A stretch of DNA of 64,000 nucleotides from Heliocidaris tuberculata (lineage: Eukaryota; Echinodermata; Echinoidea; Camarodonta; Echinometridae). Every line of letters starts with the position of its first letter. Positions within the stretch are counted from its first letter, which is position 1. The position numbers and the translations under genes were made by a program. The stretch lies in contig CM046832.1 in the NCBI GenBank assembly GCA_025618425.1, positions 55,753,493 through 55,817,492 on the forward strand, given 5' to 3'. Below the pieces are notes generated by a model. That model had not been told where the DNA came from, did no database searches, and saw only the letters and a list, made by a program, of their open reading frames with translations. This document shows positions 1-10,220 of this stretch, piece by piece.

Positions 1-678
1 ACTCTAAACCGAAAGATTTCTTCTTTAAGATCTGATAATGACTGCAAATATAAGTTTACAGATTCATACCAAATTCACAGTGATGGTTACATTGTGCAAA
101 GAAATGATTTTGGTCAAAAATGTAAAATGGCCGAGTTAAGATAAGATAAGGATTTTAAAAATTCAGCTACTTGTCCCAAAACGGCATGTGGAGCATGAGA
201 AAATGGGGATTCAGAGAGTGTGATTTTTAGCAAGTTTTTGTTAGTCTGTTGACATTTTGGATAACAACCGATCTACTGCATAACAAACCATCCAAAATGG
301 CCTTCACCAAGTTTCTCTCACAGTGCCATTCCCTTACCAGAAAATGAAGATTAGCACTAGCTGTATCTATACTCTCAAGAATTATTCAGTTTCTTTTTCC
401 ACAGTAAAATAATATTTTTTGAAAAATTAAATGTTCCGTATAATGGTGCAAATTTTAGAAAAGAGGTGTTTATATGTTGCTACATTATTCATGACATTTG
501 AAACTGAACTCTATTCATTGGTTACTAGTATAGGCAATAACCTACAGCTTGATTGTGAACCATACAACAGACAGTATGTTCAGGTATCTTGAAACTAACT
601 TATTAATCAAGTTTGTGGTATCACAAGTGTCTGATGGAGGGACACCAGCTTTTCTGCGTATCTTGGACAACTAACCAC
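1..678. other. Intron sequence at left edge
   Basis: This AT-rich stretch would be ACADL intron. I found no further ACADL exon here: the expected DTAELFFED-type coding block is absent on the minus strand. I see no other gene or repeat in it. Confidence 0.5.
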
Positions 679-3600
679 AGCCTTCTGTCCAACTTTCTCC
701 AGTGGTCTGCCCTTGGTAAACCCTGGCATCCCCTCTTCGACCAAGAACAGTCCAATGCCATGAGCCTTCTTCTGCGCACTCAGGTCTGTGATGGCTACGA
801 CAATCACCACATCAGACAGATAACCGTTGGTAATGAATACCTAAGGGGATATGCAGTTGATGGGAGGAACTTAAGAATTTGTTCTGTCATCTTTAATAAC
901 TTTGAATCACACACTAACACCTGTCATGACCTGCTGATGATGTAATGATTTTTGCTGTCTTTCATGGAGATGCATAAGTACATATGGAGTATGCATAAGT
1001 AAGCTTCACATTTTGACTGGAACAGTTTAAAACTTGCACCATTGAGAGTTTTCCGGATCAGACAACCTCTTCATAGTCTTATATCAGGGTCACCAATGAG
1101 AATTCATGAGTGGGACTGAAAAGCATCGACAATGATCTAGTGTGTACACAAAAAAAACCCTGAAATATGGCTTAAAAATAAATTGCAAGGGCCAGAATTC
1201 AGGCTTTTGAAGGCTGTAAAGTTTAAAATGGGAATGAATGATAAAATTTGTAAAAAGCTTTACCTTTAAGTATTTCTCAGAAAAAAAATTTGAAAATAAG
1301 CACCAGTACAAATTTACTATAATTTCTACTGGCAAAGCTCAACAGATAGCAGATAGTTGGTGTTACACCAAAAATAGAGAAAATAAATTGGTCACAGGGA
1401 GCTCAAGGTCCTCAGAAAACCAGACTTCCTACCTTGCTTCCATTCAGAATATAGTCATCTCCATCTTTCTTGGCAATGGTTTTGATTCCTTGTAAGTCAC
1501 TGTCAGGTGAAATAAACATTGAACACAGTTATGACTTCTCTTTTTTCAAGATGTAAAGCGTTCATTGCATAAATCAAGTGATTTAATAACTTCAATATCT
1601 TTTCAATATCCATTTTTGTTGCATGACCATAATGCGTTTGATGCTAGGGATTTTAAAATGGAGAATAAGCTTTGAAATCCTTAAATTGGCAACACATTGA
1701 GAGGTTCAAAATCATTGTTTTGGGGGTCAAAATTCACAATTTTTTCATCTTTTTAACAAAGTTCGTAACCATGTATGTCGTTTTCAAAGACATTTTATTA
1801 GAACCATGTAGCATTAAAAGAAATATATTTTTGTTGCCAATTTGAATAACAAAATGTCATCAATTTAGTCTGTAATTAATTCCTGTCATGAAAGGGTTAA
1901 CCTAACCTGAAACCAAATAGCAACCCTAACCCTAACCCTATATCTTTAGTTTAAAGAAATAAAACCTGGAGCACCTGTCAGAGCACTGACTAACCAACCC
2001 ACCTTCCTGCAGCTGGCTCTGTCATGGCAATAGCCCCAACTTTCTTTCCTGCCGTCATATCTGGTATGAACTTCTCAATCTGCTCCTGTGTACCATACTC
2101 AGCGATGTACGGCATAACAATGTCACTGTGCAGGGGGAACGAGGAGCCAGCCCCGTTCACATATGCTCTGAAATGAGAAGGAAAGACATACACCAACGCT
2201 ACGAAATGACAAGCAGTATTCAATATGGACCTAACAACTCCCAGCACAAACCCCTAATCAACATTCCTCATGCATGCTTTTAGTTGTGAACATCTGAAAA
2301 ATACCAGAAAGAGTAATAAATATGTCATACTACATACTTTCAACCTGCCATGGCCAAATTGCCTTGGTTCTCCAAATCCACCCTAATGAGATGCAACAAG
2401 GCATAGTGCACTCAATTTGGACCAGGGATAAACAAATTCCTGCCAAAGAGCCTGAATGGACCACAACCATGATTCTCTCCTCACTCTATGGGAGGTTTGA
2501 TGGACATTCTATTTTTCCCCAGGGCCCCGTTGCATAAAACTTACCATTAATGGTAACTCTGCTATCATTGATAACTACCATGGTAACATCACTCAACAGC
2601 CAATCAAAATCAAGGTTTCCATAGGAGTTACCACTGATGGCAAAGTTACCGTTAATGGTAAGTTTTATGCAACGGGGCCAAGATCTTGTGAACAGACAAT
2701 AAACTTTACAGAAATTTGCCTAAGGTACATCCTCTGGTAATACTTAGATCAATTCATATGCATCAATATTAAACAAAATCAAGAATACTTTTATCAACAA
2801 ATCCCTGTCATCCAATTTTGTAATCCCTGAAAGAATAAGCAAATACAAAGGCAAAGTAACCCACTACGGATCAACTTTTATTCCAAGCAAAATGTTACTT
2901 ACTGCTCTTCCCATGTGATAGCTGTCATGAGAAGGTCACCACCAACCCCGCCTTTCTCCTCTGGGATGGCTACACCTAGCAACCCAGCACCACCCATCTT
3001 CTCCCATATCTCCTTATCAACATGTCTCTGTTTCTCATACCTATTCAAAAAGGGAAAATAATTACTGACACGATATTAAGAAGGAAAATCTACATAACAT
3101 TAAAATGGAAAATGTAACTTCATCAAGGACTTCGATTTTCTAAAAGGATGAATGAATCTGACATTCCCTCTTCAAATTGGTTACACTAATAATTTTCTTT
3201 ATTTCCCAACATCCTTTCAACAAAATCATCTCTGCTGAATAAATAAGTCATCATTGTACCCCCCAAAAAAATTTGGGAATACAAACATAATTTTGAAAAG
3301 AATAATATACTATATCTTCATTAACACCAATGAAATGCCTTTCCAAAGCTAGTGTGAAATAAGATGCACACACATTGTCTATAAAAAGTTAATTAAATCA
3401 TATTTCTTTGAGTTTGAAGGAATATCACAATTCATACATTCCTTGGTATTACATTTCTTTATATAAATGTTCTTTCTGAATTAGTGATGCAGCTCTGCAT
3501 GAAAATCAAATACCAGTATAACATGAAATTGAATCAAAATAAAAGCTGCTCACTTGTATAGTAGGGGAAAAATGGTCAAATGGATATAAAGAGTATTGTT

Positions 3601-3974
3601 CTGCTCGAGCATACTTTGAACAATTCTTAAAATTCTGAATCATAAGATAATGTATACTTAGTAATATGCTGCTTCCCATCTGTCACAAAAGGTAATCAAT
3701 GAATAACATGTACATTAGTGTATCAACTATGATCAACTTCATCAACAATAACTTAAAACTAAAAATACCAGAGACAAATTGAACTGACAAATCAATTAAA
3801 ATCTGAAACACACAAATAAAAGCCTACCTGTCCTGATTTGGTGCGACCTCCTCCTGGAAGAACCTACGGACAGTTGTCCTGAACATGTCATGTTCCTCGC
3901 TGAAGATTTGCCTTGTTCCTATATCCATCATGGTGTCTGACTGTCCTGTACATGGTCTTGTGCTCTGGTGCCGC
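679..3974 (-). CDS. ACADL: Long-chain acyl-CoA dehydrogenase, mitochondrial (partial, five internal exons)
   Basis: This flavoenzyme catalyses the first step of mitochondrial fatty-acid beta-oxidation, alpha,beta-dehydrogenation of acyl-CoA, passing electrons to ETF. Exons in transcript order are 3974-3828, 3040-2903, 2167-2003, 1499-1433 and 840-679. All have AG acceptors and GT donors, and codon phase is kept across every junction. Recognisable blocks are DIGTRQIFSEEHDMFR and FFQEEVAP (N-terminal helical domain), GGAGLLGVAIPEEKGGVGGD, AYVNGAGSSFPLHSDIVM, the FAD-contacting AMTEPAAGSDLQGIKT, then ILNGSKVFITNGYLSDV and HGIGLFLVEEGMPGF. These follow vertebrate ACADL more closely than the other ACAD paralogues. 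The C-terminal half, with the catalytic Glu, lies beyond the left edge. The transit-peptide exon is upstream of 3974 and was not identified. The donor at 677-678 (after GQKA) is the least certain boundary. Confidence 0.93.
1899..1985 (+). repeat. Dispersed repeat with embedded CCCTAA telomere-like units
   Basis: A short run of CCCTAAC units is followed by a tail reading TATATCTTTAG...AAATAAAACCTGGAGCA. The same unit run plus tail recurs near 36.25 and 37.87 kb. This makes it a dispersed repeat that carries telomere-like units, not a chance interstitial telomere. It lies in an ACADL intron just 3' of exon 2003-2167. Confidence 0.6.
2522..2679. mobile_element. Fold-back (MITE-like) element, GGCCCCGTTGCAT ends
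   Basis: The ends read GGGCCCCGTTGCATAAAACT and, inverted, AGTTTTATGCAACGGGGCC, continuing inward as TACC(A/G)TTAATGGTA. The element is about 158 bp, with GCCAATCAAAATC near its middle. It lies in an ACADL intron and has no coding capacity. It belongs to the CCAATCA-containing group also found at 7870, 22530, 38213 and 38440. Confidence 0.8.
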
Positions 3975-6460
3975 CTATAAGGAGTAAAATAAAGAGGAAA
4001 TAATGCCAAAGAAAAAGGTGATAAATTTGCCTGAAGGCAATGGAACCCTCTTTTGGTTAATTTCAACCATTAGACCTGACCTTCCAGAAGTACATGAAAT
4101 AATACCTGGGTCTTCTAAGAAGGACCTTCCATGTCATGCTTGATTACATTTTTTTTGTTGTTGAAAATATCTTAAATGCACACATCGTGTATACATGAAC
4201 AATTTTTGCCCGAATTCACAAAGGTGGTAAAAACCTAGAAAATCGTCTAAACCACTGAATAACCCTGGTTGGCAACAATTTGGTAAAAATTGAATTACAA
4301 AAACAGTCAACATAATATAACTTTGCCTTTATCTTTCAGAGAGAAAAAAAGGAGTTTATTTCATTATTTGTTAATAAGTTTACATTCTTTGGCCTTTTTG
4401 GTCCCCATAGGAATGGGGATGGGGGGGGGGGGGGTGAGGCATTAGGCCCTCACCTGTTGACAGCTTGACAATGTGATATGTTTGAATGCATCTTAATGAC
4501 CACCTTATGCCCAGAGCATATCAGTCTTTCACCACTGCTTGGTACATGTAATAGGATACCAAGCAATGAGGCAGTGAATAAAGAAGTAATGGCTGTGTAA
4601 TGACAATACAAAAATTGTTTAATATTTAATTAGTTAGTGATAAAGTTTAGATAATAATGTATGAAAATCATTTTGCATGTAAAAAAGATGGAATCTATAA
4701 AATCAGTATTTAAAGGTCCATATTGGACCCCCCCCCCCCAAAAAAAAAGACAAATTTGCTATGTACACAGTTCGTCATTTACTAGATCCAAGTTGCAATA
4801 TCTTTCATGCATGTATTTTGTGGTCTATATCAAGACTGAATGTACCTTCATTTTCAGGGTTGTTGCTTTCTCATATGTTTATTTGTTTACTGTTTTGCTT
4901 GTGTTTATGCTTCAAACTCACATTACGATGATGTGAAACACAAAGGGGTATCTAGAAGTAAATTATGAGGATTAAGATTTAATCTAATCAGAATTATTAA
5001 TCTCCTATCACAGGAAAATAATTGTTTGCCTGTACCCAAGACTTTAGAATAATGATCCATAGACAATATAAATTCACAATCAGTATCACAAAGTTAGGAA
5101 AAATATGTTGAGCATTTCAACTTCAAGAAATTTAATAGGTACAGAAGTGAATTTGAACCTTCTTGAAAACAAACTGTTAAACAATCTTTGTCTGTAAACT
5201 TGAGGCAACAAATAATAATACAATTTCAAGGTCCCTTTTCAATGTCAATATTGCCAAAATATTGTAATGTATAAAGACTGCCACTTTACATACAGTTCCA
5301 AGCTAGAGTATGCCTTGCTTTTTAGCCTGTATGACCTATATGCAGTATTCCAGACAGTCAAATCTGTTGACATAGCAATGTGGACCTTGACCGTCATTCA
5401 AGATTAATTGTACTAAGCTAGTAGTTTGTAGATATTCCGATGCCTGAAAATATAGGGTAAAGAGCATTTGATGCAAAATACAATATTAAAGAGGACTACC
5501 CACAGAAAAAAATTGTAAGGAATTAAATTTTAACCAAGGATAAAATTTGAAGGAGCTTTAGAGGACTTTGCTTTCTTGCCACTTTAGATACCGTATAATA
5601 ATTTTTACCATGATTATACCGTTCTTTGACAATTGTTCTCCAAGTAGATAAATTGAAAAAAAATAATTAATTTTTCCACGGTCCACAAATGTCAGCTGCT
5701 TGCAATACAGGTTCCTATATGAAAAAAAATAAAAGATTTCCCATGAACTTCCTTACTCGATGTTTGATTCTCTCCTCTGTACCTATTCCATTTTACATTC
5801 CATTTTCTAAAATACTCTTCCATTAATTCATCTTTCTCATTGGATATGGATTTGTAATGTCTAGTTTGATTTGTTCAAATTGAGTTTCTCTCACTGAATT
5901 CTCTTTCTCTCTCCCTCTCTTTCTTCTTTCGTTTATTTCTTTCTCTCCCCTCTTATTTCTTTTTTTTTTCTTTTTCTTTTCTCTCTTTTCTGTTTTCTAT
6001 CCCTCTATTCTCTTTTCTTCTAACTTTTCTCCCTGTCTCTCTTCTTTTCTCTTTCTCCTTTTCTTTACTTCTACTCTTCTTCCTTTTCCCACTTTTCCTG
6101 GTCTCTCTCTTTCCTTTTCTTTCCCCTTTTTCTCTCCTTTTCACCATTTTTCTTACTCTCTTGTCTCTCTTTCTCTTAATTTTTTATTCTACACTGTCTA
6201 TCACTCCCCTATCTCTCTCTCTCTCTCTCTCCCTTTCTCTCTCTCTTTCTTTTTCTCACGCCTTGACTCTGTTGCTTATTTATGCTTGTTGTTAGGATAA
6301 TAATTACGCGCTATATATGCACTACATCTTTAGTGCATTTTTTGTACTGAAGTATTTCCTGAAGAAGCCTATATAGGTGAAATATTAAACTGCCTGTGTC
6401 TAACGGACATTCTGGTCTCTCTCTATTTTCAATCTCCATCGCAGAACTTTTTAAAGTATG
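3975..6460. other. Upstream/intronic ACADL sequence, no gene recognised
   Basis: The first ACADL exon should lie in or beyond this stretch on the minus strand, but I could not assign one. It holds a G tract near 4422-4433, a C/A tract near 4729-4748, and a long pyrimidine-rich tract at about 5885-6250 (mixed CT/CTTT). A TCTCT-rich run ends just before a short segment (6290-6440) that resembles a retroelement 3' tail. Confidence 0.5.
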
Positions 6461-6462
6461 TT

Positions 6463-6498
6463 TTTTATATATATACAATATATATTTATATATATATA

Positions 6499-6541
<43 letters not shown>
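6463..6541. repeat. (TA)n microsatellite
   Basis: An almost uninterrupted TA/TATATT run sits directly at the outer edge of the large tRNA-related inverted repeat. A second TA run (about 7640-7668) sits at the other edge. Confidence 0.85.
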
Positions 6542-6542
<1 letters not shown>

Positions 6543-6651
6543 GTGAGAAATCAATTGAATTGAATGAGAGAAATAATTTGCGTAGCTAAATTCATTGTTC
6601 CTCCTTACTGACTTCCTTTTTGTGGAAATAACTGTAGGGTTTGCCAAAACT

Positions 6652-6723
6652 GTCTCCGCCGGGAGTCGAACCCGGGTCTTTGGCACTGTACGCCAAACGC
6701 CTTAAGCACTAGACCACGGAGGC
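6652..6723 (-). tRNA. tRNA-like sequence (probable SINE head or pseudogene)
   Basis: This is the minus-strand copy of the tRNA-like block. It has a perfect T arm (CCGGG-TTCGACT-CCCGG), a D arm beginning GGTCTAGTGCTTA and an acceptor stem with one mismatch. A 6-bp anticodon stem carries the loop GTACAGT, giving the unusual anticodon ACA. D- and T-arm wording resembles tRNA-Glu. The odd anticodon, the extra stem base and the embedding in a repeated unit make a functional tRNA unlikely. Confidence 0.35.
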
Positions 6724-7013
6724 GGGTTGAGTGGAATTCGGCTACACCAGGTACAAACACCGACAGGCAGCCCTTGCAACCCTTCGCAGTTAATTTATTC
6801 CTTTTCTTTGAGGGACAGGGGAGTACTGAACAATGAAAAGCCCCATGCCTAGCTAGATCCATGGCGGATTCATGTATTAGAATTAATTATTTACAATGTG
6901 TGAGAAATTTGTTCTAATACTATAGCATCGGCAACTCTCGTGGGTAAATTTACATAATGTGAGAAATCAATTGAATTGAATGAGAGAAATAATTTGCTTA
7001 GCTAAATTCATTG

Positions 7014-7047
7014 TGCCAAAGACCCGGGTTCGACTCCCGGCGGAGAC
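7014..7047 (+). pseudogene. 3' half of the tRNA-like block
   Basis: Only the 3' half is present, from GCCAAAGACCCGGGTTCGAC to the acceptor strand CGGAGAC, followed by the same downstream unit sequence as the full copy at 7396. It is fused directly to the end of the previous unit. This shows the array arose by truncation or recombination at the anticodon loop. Confidence 0.6.
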
Positions 7048-7395
7048 AGTTTTGGCAAACCCTGCAGTTATTTCCACAAAAAGGAAGTCAGTAAGGAGGA
7101 ACAATGAATTTAGCTACGCAAATTATTTCTCTCATTCAATTCAATTGATTTCTCACATTATGTAAATTTACCCACGAGAGTTGCTGATGCTATAGTATTA
7201 GAACAAATTTCTTACACATTGTAAATAATTAATTAATTCTAATACACGAATCCGCCATGGATCTAGCTAGGCATGCGGCTTTTCATTGTTCAGTACTCCC
7301 CTGTCCCTCAAAGAAAAGGAATAAATTAACTGCGAAGGGTTGCAAGGGCTGCCTGTCGGTGTTTGTACCTGGTGTAGCCGAATACCACTCAACCC

Positions 7396-7467
7396 GCCTC
7401 CGTGGTCTAGTGCTTAAGGCGTTTGGCGTACAGTGCCAAAGACCCGGGTTCGACTCCCGGCGGAGAC
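7396..7467 (+). tRNA. tRNA-like sequence (probable SINE head or pseudogene)
   Basis: This is the plus-strand full copy of the block at 6652-6723, with the same arms and the same ACA loop triplet. T-arm box B (GGTTCGACTCC) and D-arm box A-like sequence could act as an RNA polymerase III internal promoter. That would fit a tRNA-derived SINE. Confidence 0.35.
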
Positions 7468-7637
7468 AGTTTTGGCAAACCCTGCAGTTATTTCCACAAA
7501 AAGGAAGTCAGTAAGGAGGAACAATGAATTTAGCTACGCAAATTATTTCTCTCATTCAATTCAATTGATTTCTCACATTATGTAAATTTACCCACGAGAG
7601 TTGCCGATGCTATAGTATTAGAACAAATTTCTCACAC

Positions 7638-7672
<35 letters not shown>

Positions 7673-7869
7673 CAAAAGAATTGTAACAGTAATTGGCACT
7701 AATAGTCAGAATTGACTGGTTGCCACTAAATTTTACCAACTAACAACAACTTATACTTGTTTTTGACATAGGCATGATAGGCTAGCTAAATAGTAGAAAA
7801 GTGCTCAGACAAAAAACTTCAGATTGTTTCAGATAGATCTCCACAACTTAAAGATAAAGTTGAGTTCTT

Positions 7870-8020
7870 GGCCCTCTTGCATAAAAAGTTGCAATTAATT
7901 AAACGCAACTTAAAAAATTAAACGCAACTTGATTTCCAACCAATCAGGATCGCGTATTTTGGACTTTTTAAAAAAGTTTTTTGAGTTGTGTTTAATCACA
8001 ACTTTTCATGCAAGAGGGCC
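7870..8020. mobile_element. Fold-back (MITE-like) element, GGCCCTCTTGCAT ends
   Basis: The ends read GGCCCTCTTGCATAAAAAGT and, inverted, ACTTTTCATGCAAGAGGGCC. The element is about 151 bp with CAACCAATCAGGATCGCG in the middle. A second copy of the same family is at 22530-22671. Confidence 0.85.
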
Positions 8021-8395
8021 CTGGTCATGCGATTTCAATGTGAAAGAAACAGTCTCAAAGCAACATTGGAGAAAGGGTGATCATGTCTACATAACAAGTG
8101 GTTTATACTGTAAGGTTTTGGAATCATCAAAATGACAAGAAATTGACCCAATCTGGCTGAAAAACACATGCACTGCACACATGGGTATATGGGACAGCAC
8201 ACATATGTGGCACGAATGTTGGGCCCGAACACTTCAGCTATTTCTCGTCACATTTGAATTAGGCATTATTTGAAGAGCAATTCTTTTCAGGGGACATTTC
8301 TACTATGAACAGATGAAATCCTTCCAAACTGACATAAAAGGGATGAGAAGGCTCATAAATTATTTTTCACCTTTCCCAGAACCCAACTTTCTCTT

Positions 8396-8763
8396 TAAAG
8401 GAGAATGAAACCCCCAAAATAAATGCATTTTAATAGCAGAAAAATCAAAGAAGCATATCAGTGAAAAGTTGAGGAAAATCAGACAACTAATAAAAAAGTT
8501 ATGACTATTTTAAATCCTAAAATCGCTAAATGAATGGAGATCTGAAATTGGCAATGTCTTCATTATGCTAATGAGATGTTGTGATGTAAATGTGCTATAC
8601 TTTCGAAATGCCTTATACAAATAATGTTGTAAAAATCCACTTTCCTTGAATATATCTCAGAAATTCAATTTCTGTATTATAGGTGGTGTTCAAAAATTTA
8701 TTCCTCACAATATATTTCAAGCACAATGTTGATAATTCAATTTTCTTTGTTTCTAAGCTGAAA
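8396..8763. mobile_element. Left half of an older fold-back element split by the DIRS insertion
   Basis: It begins AAAGGAGAATGAAACCCCC. The reverse complement of the right half (14690-14921) begins AAAGGAGAATGAAACCCCA and stays alignable for about 190 bp, including AAATCGCT and CATTATGCTAATGAGATG blocks. The two halves were one inverted-repeat element before the DIRS insertion separated them. Confidence 0.8.
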
Positions 8764-8796
8764 CAGTAAAATCATACCTGATTTTGTTATTTGCTA

Positions 8797-8944
8797 AATA
8801 AATTTATGTATCTACCTATTATTGCTAGTTTGGTCCAAACTACGCTACCACCGAGAAACTAAAAGTCACATTCGCGCACGCCCCACCCCCGTATGAAGCC
8901 TTCCCAAAGTCACATGCGCGAGCGCACGCCCGCCATCTTCCTCT
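8797..8944 (+). repeat. DIRS left inverted terminal repeat
   Basis: It reads TCTACCTATTATTGCTAG, TTTGGTCCAAACTACGCTAC and onward to CGCCATCTTCCTCT. It matches the reverse complement of 14532-14677 with only scattered differences. Confidence 0.9.
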
Positions 8945-9010
8945 AACGAGCTGCCAGAGACAACGTTTAGGACATGTTGCTGGGCAAGGAGAGGGGACGG
9001 AGGGAGGGAC

Positions 9011-9107
9011 ATAGGTAGATACATAAATTTATTTAGCAAATAACAAAATCAGGTACGATTTTACTGATTTACAACAATAAATTAATGTATCTACCTATTA
9101 TTGCTAG
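9011..9107. repeat. DIRS internal complementary region
   Basis: Positions 9011-9066 are the reverse complement of the element's left end (8764-8823, ending in ...TTTTACTG). Positions 9067-9107 are the reverse complement of the right end (14649-14689). The join at 9066/9067 therefore records the circle junction and fixes the element termini to within a few bases. Confidence 0.85.
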
Positions 9108-9154
9108 ACTAGCACGGATAAAAATCCGGGGTGGCATGTCCCAAGGGAAGAAGA

Positions 9155-10220
9155 CTAACGGGGGTCAACGGCAGAAGATGCCGCCCTCAAAGACGAAGTT
9201 GCAAACTGCACTTCTCCTGAAGGAATGTCCTTCAGATAAAAAGAAGTGAAAGAGTTAGGAGACCGCCAAAAAGCGGCCCTCAAGATGTCTTCTAGGGCAA
9301 TGCCCTGAAAAAGCGCCCAAGAAGTACTAATGCTTCTGGTATCATGCGCTCTAGGTTTGCTATCCGCGAGAAGGGCCTCTGGGCCAGCGACCTGGATGGC
9401 CTCGACAATCCACCTAGAGATGGATTCTCTAGAAGCAGGGGAGAACGGTTCGCGAGTAATGAGAAAAAGTTGCTCGTCCGAGCGGCAATCTTTGGTTCTA
9501 AGTACCATTTTAGCGCCCTCACCGGACACCAGACTTTGTCCTCCTTGACTGAGGAGAAGTCTGACAGGGGGCTGAGAAACACCTCAACCGATCCAGAGGA
9601 AGCCGTCTGGTTTTTGGCTACAAAGGAGGGCTTGGGGATAAGGCGAACACCTTGCCTTTCCCAACGGATATGACCAGGAGAGGTACAAAGAGCATGAAGA
9701 GAGCTTCTTCTTTGCCCTGAAGCTATGGCGATAAGAAAAATGGTCTTGACAGTCACATGATGGAGAGAAGCCTTGCTCATCGGTTCAAAGGGAGGCTTTG
9801 ATAGCGCGTCCAGAACCTTAGGAAGGCTCCAAGTAGGAGACAGCTTTGGATTTGCTGGTCGTTGTAGGAAAAACGATCTCAGCAACTTAGTCAGGTAATG
9901 GGAGCTAGAAACTCCCGAGCCGTCCGGAAAGCCAACATGAATGGCAGCAATGGCAGAGCGGTATCCACGGATAGTGGAAAGAGATCTACCCTTATCAAAT
10001 AAGGAGATCAGAAAATCTGCAATAGTGCCCACAGAAGCCTCACGGGGTGAAACCCCGAGGTCTTCACACCAAACTGAAAAGGCCTCCAGACGGGAGTTGT
10101 AAAGAGATCTAGTGGAATCTCTACGACTCTGGACTATAAACTGAGAGGCTCTCTCAGAGAGTCCCGAAGCTCTAGCGTCTCCCCCGATAACGGCCAAGCG
10201 GTCAAGTGAAGGACCTCGGG
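9155..10220 (-). pseudogene. DIRS tyrosine recombinase, frameshifted
   Basis: This is the lambda-integrase-type recombinase expected to insert the circular DIRS DNA. The N-terminal SAM-like part (SRRDSTRSLYNSRLEAF, STIRGYRSAIAAIH) and the first catalytic Arg region (IASGQRRSSLHAL) are in one frame, which stops at 9292. The second half is in a different frame (9155-9529): the HDTRSIS motif, AFWRSPNSFTSFY with the candidate Trp and the nucleophilic Tyr. The frames cross near 9500-9505, just after RALKWYL, consistent with loss of one base. All catalytic residues are visible but split over two frames. The N-terminal part overlaps the end of the RT frame, as in other DIRS elements. No clear initiator Met was found, so the start is approximate. 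Confidence 0.85.

Larger units (their letters stand above)
6542..7640. repeat. Large inverted repeat built from tRNA-related SINE-like units
   Basis: The left arm (about 6542-6960) is the near-exact reverse complement of the right arm (about 7162-7640). A partial extra copy of the unit (about 7014-7190) lies between them on the plus strand. Each full unit contains a tRNA-like block, the stretch GGTTGCAAGGGCTGCCTGTC, a CCCTGTCCCTCAAAGAAAAG stretch and a terminal TGTGAGAAATCAATTGAATT motif. The arms differ at only a few positions, so the duplication is recent or has been homogenised. TA microsatellites flank both sides. Confidence 0.85.

Noticed and set aside
613..945. 110-codon plus-strand frame
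   Set aside because: It is antisense to the ACADL exon at 679-840, which has clear family identity and splice sites.
1923..1941. True chromosome-end telomere
   Set aside because: There are only a few units, in the middle of a gene intron, with the same flanks recurring at 36 and 38 kb.
6290..6440. Possible Penelope-like element 3' end (GAAGAAGCCTATATAGGTGA)
   Set aside because: Only one short phrase resembles such tails; no coding remnant or terminal repeat supports the call.
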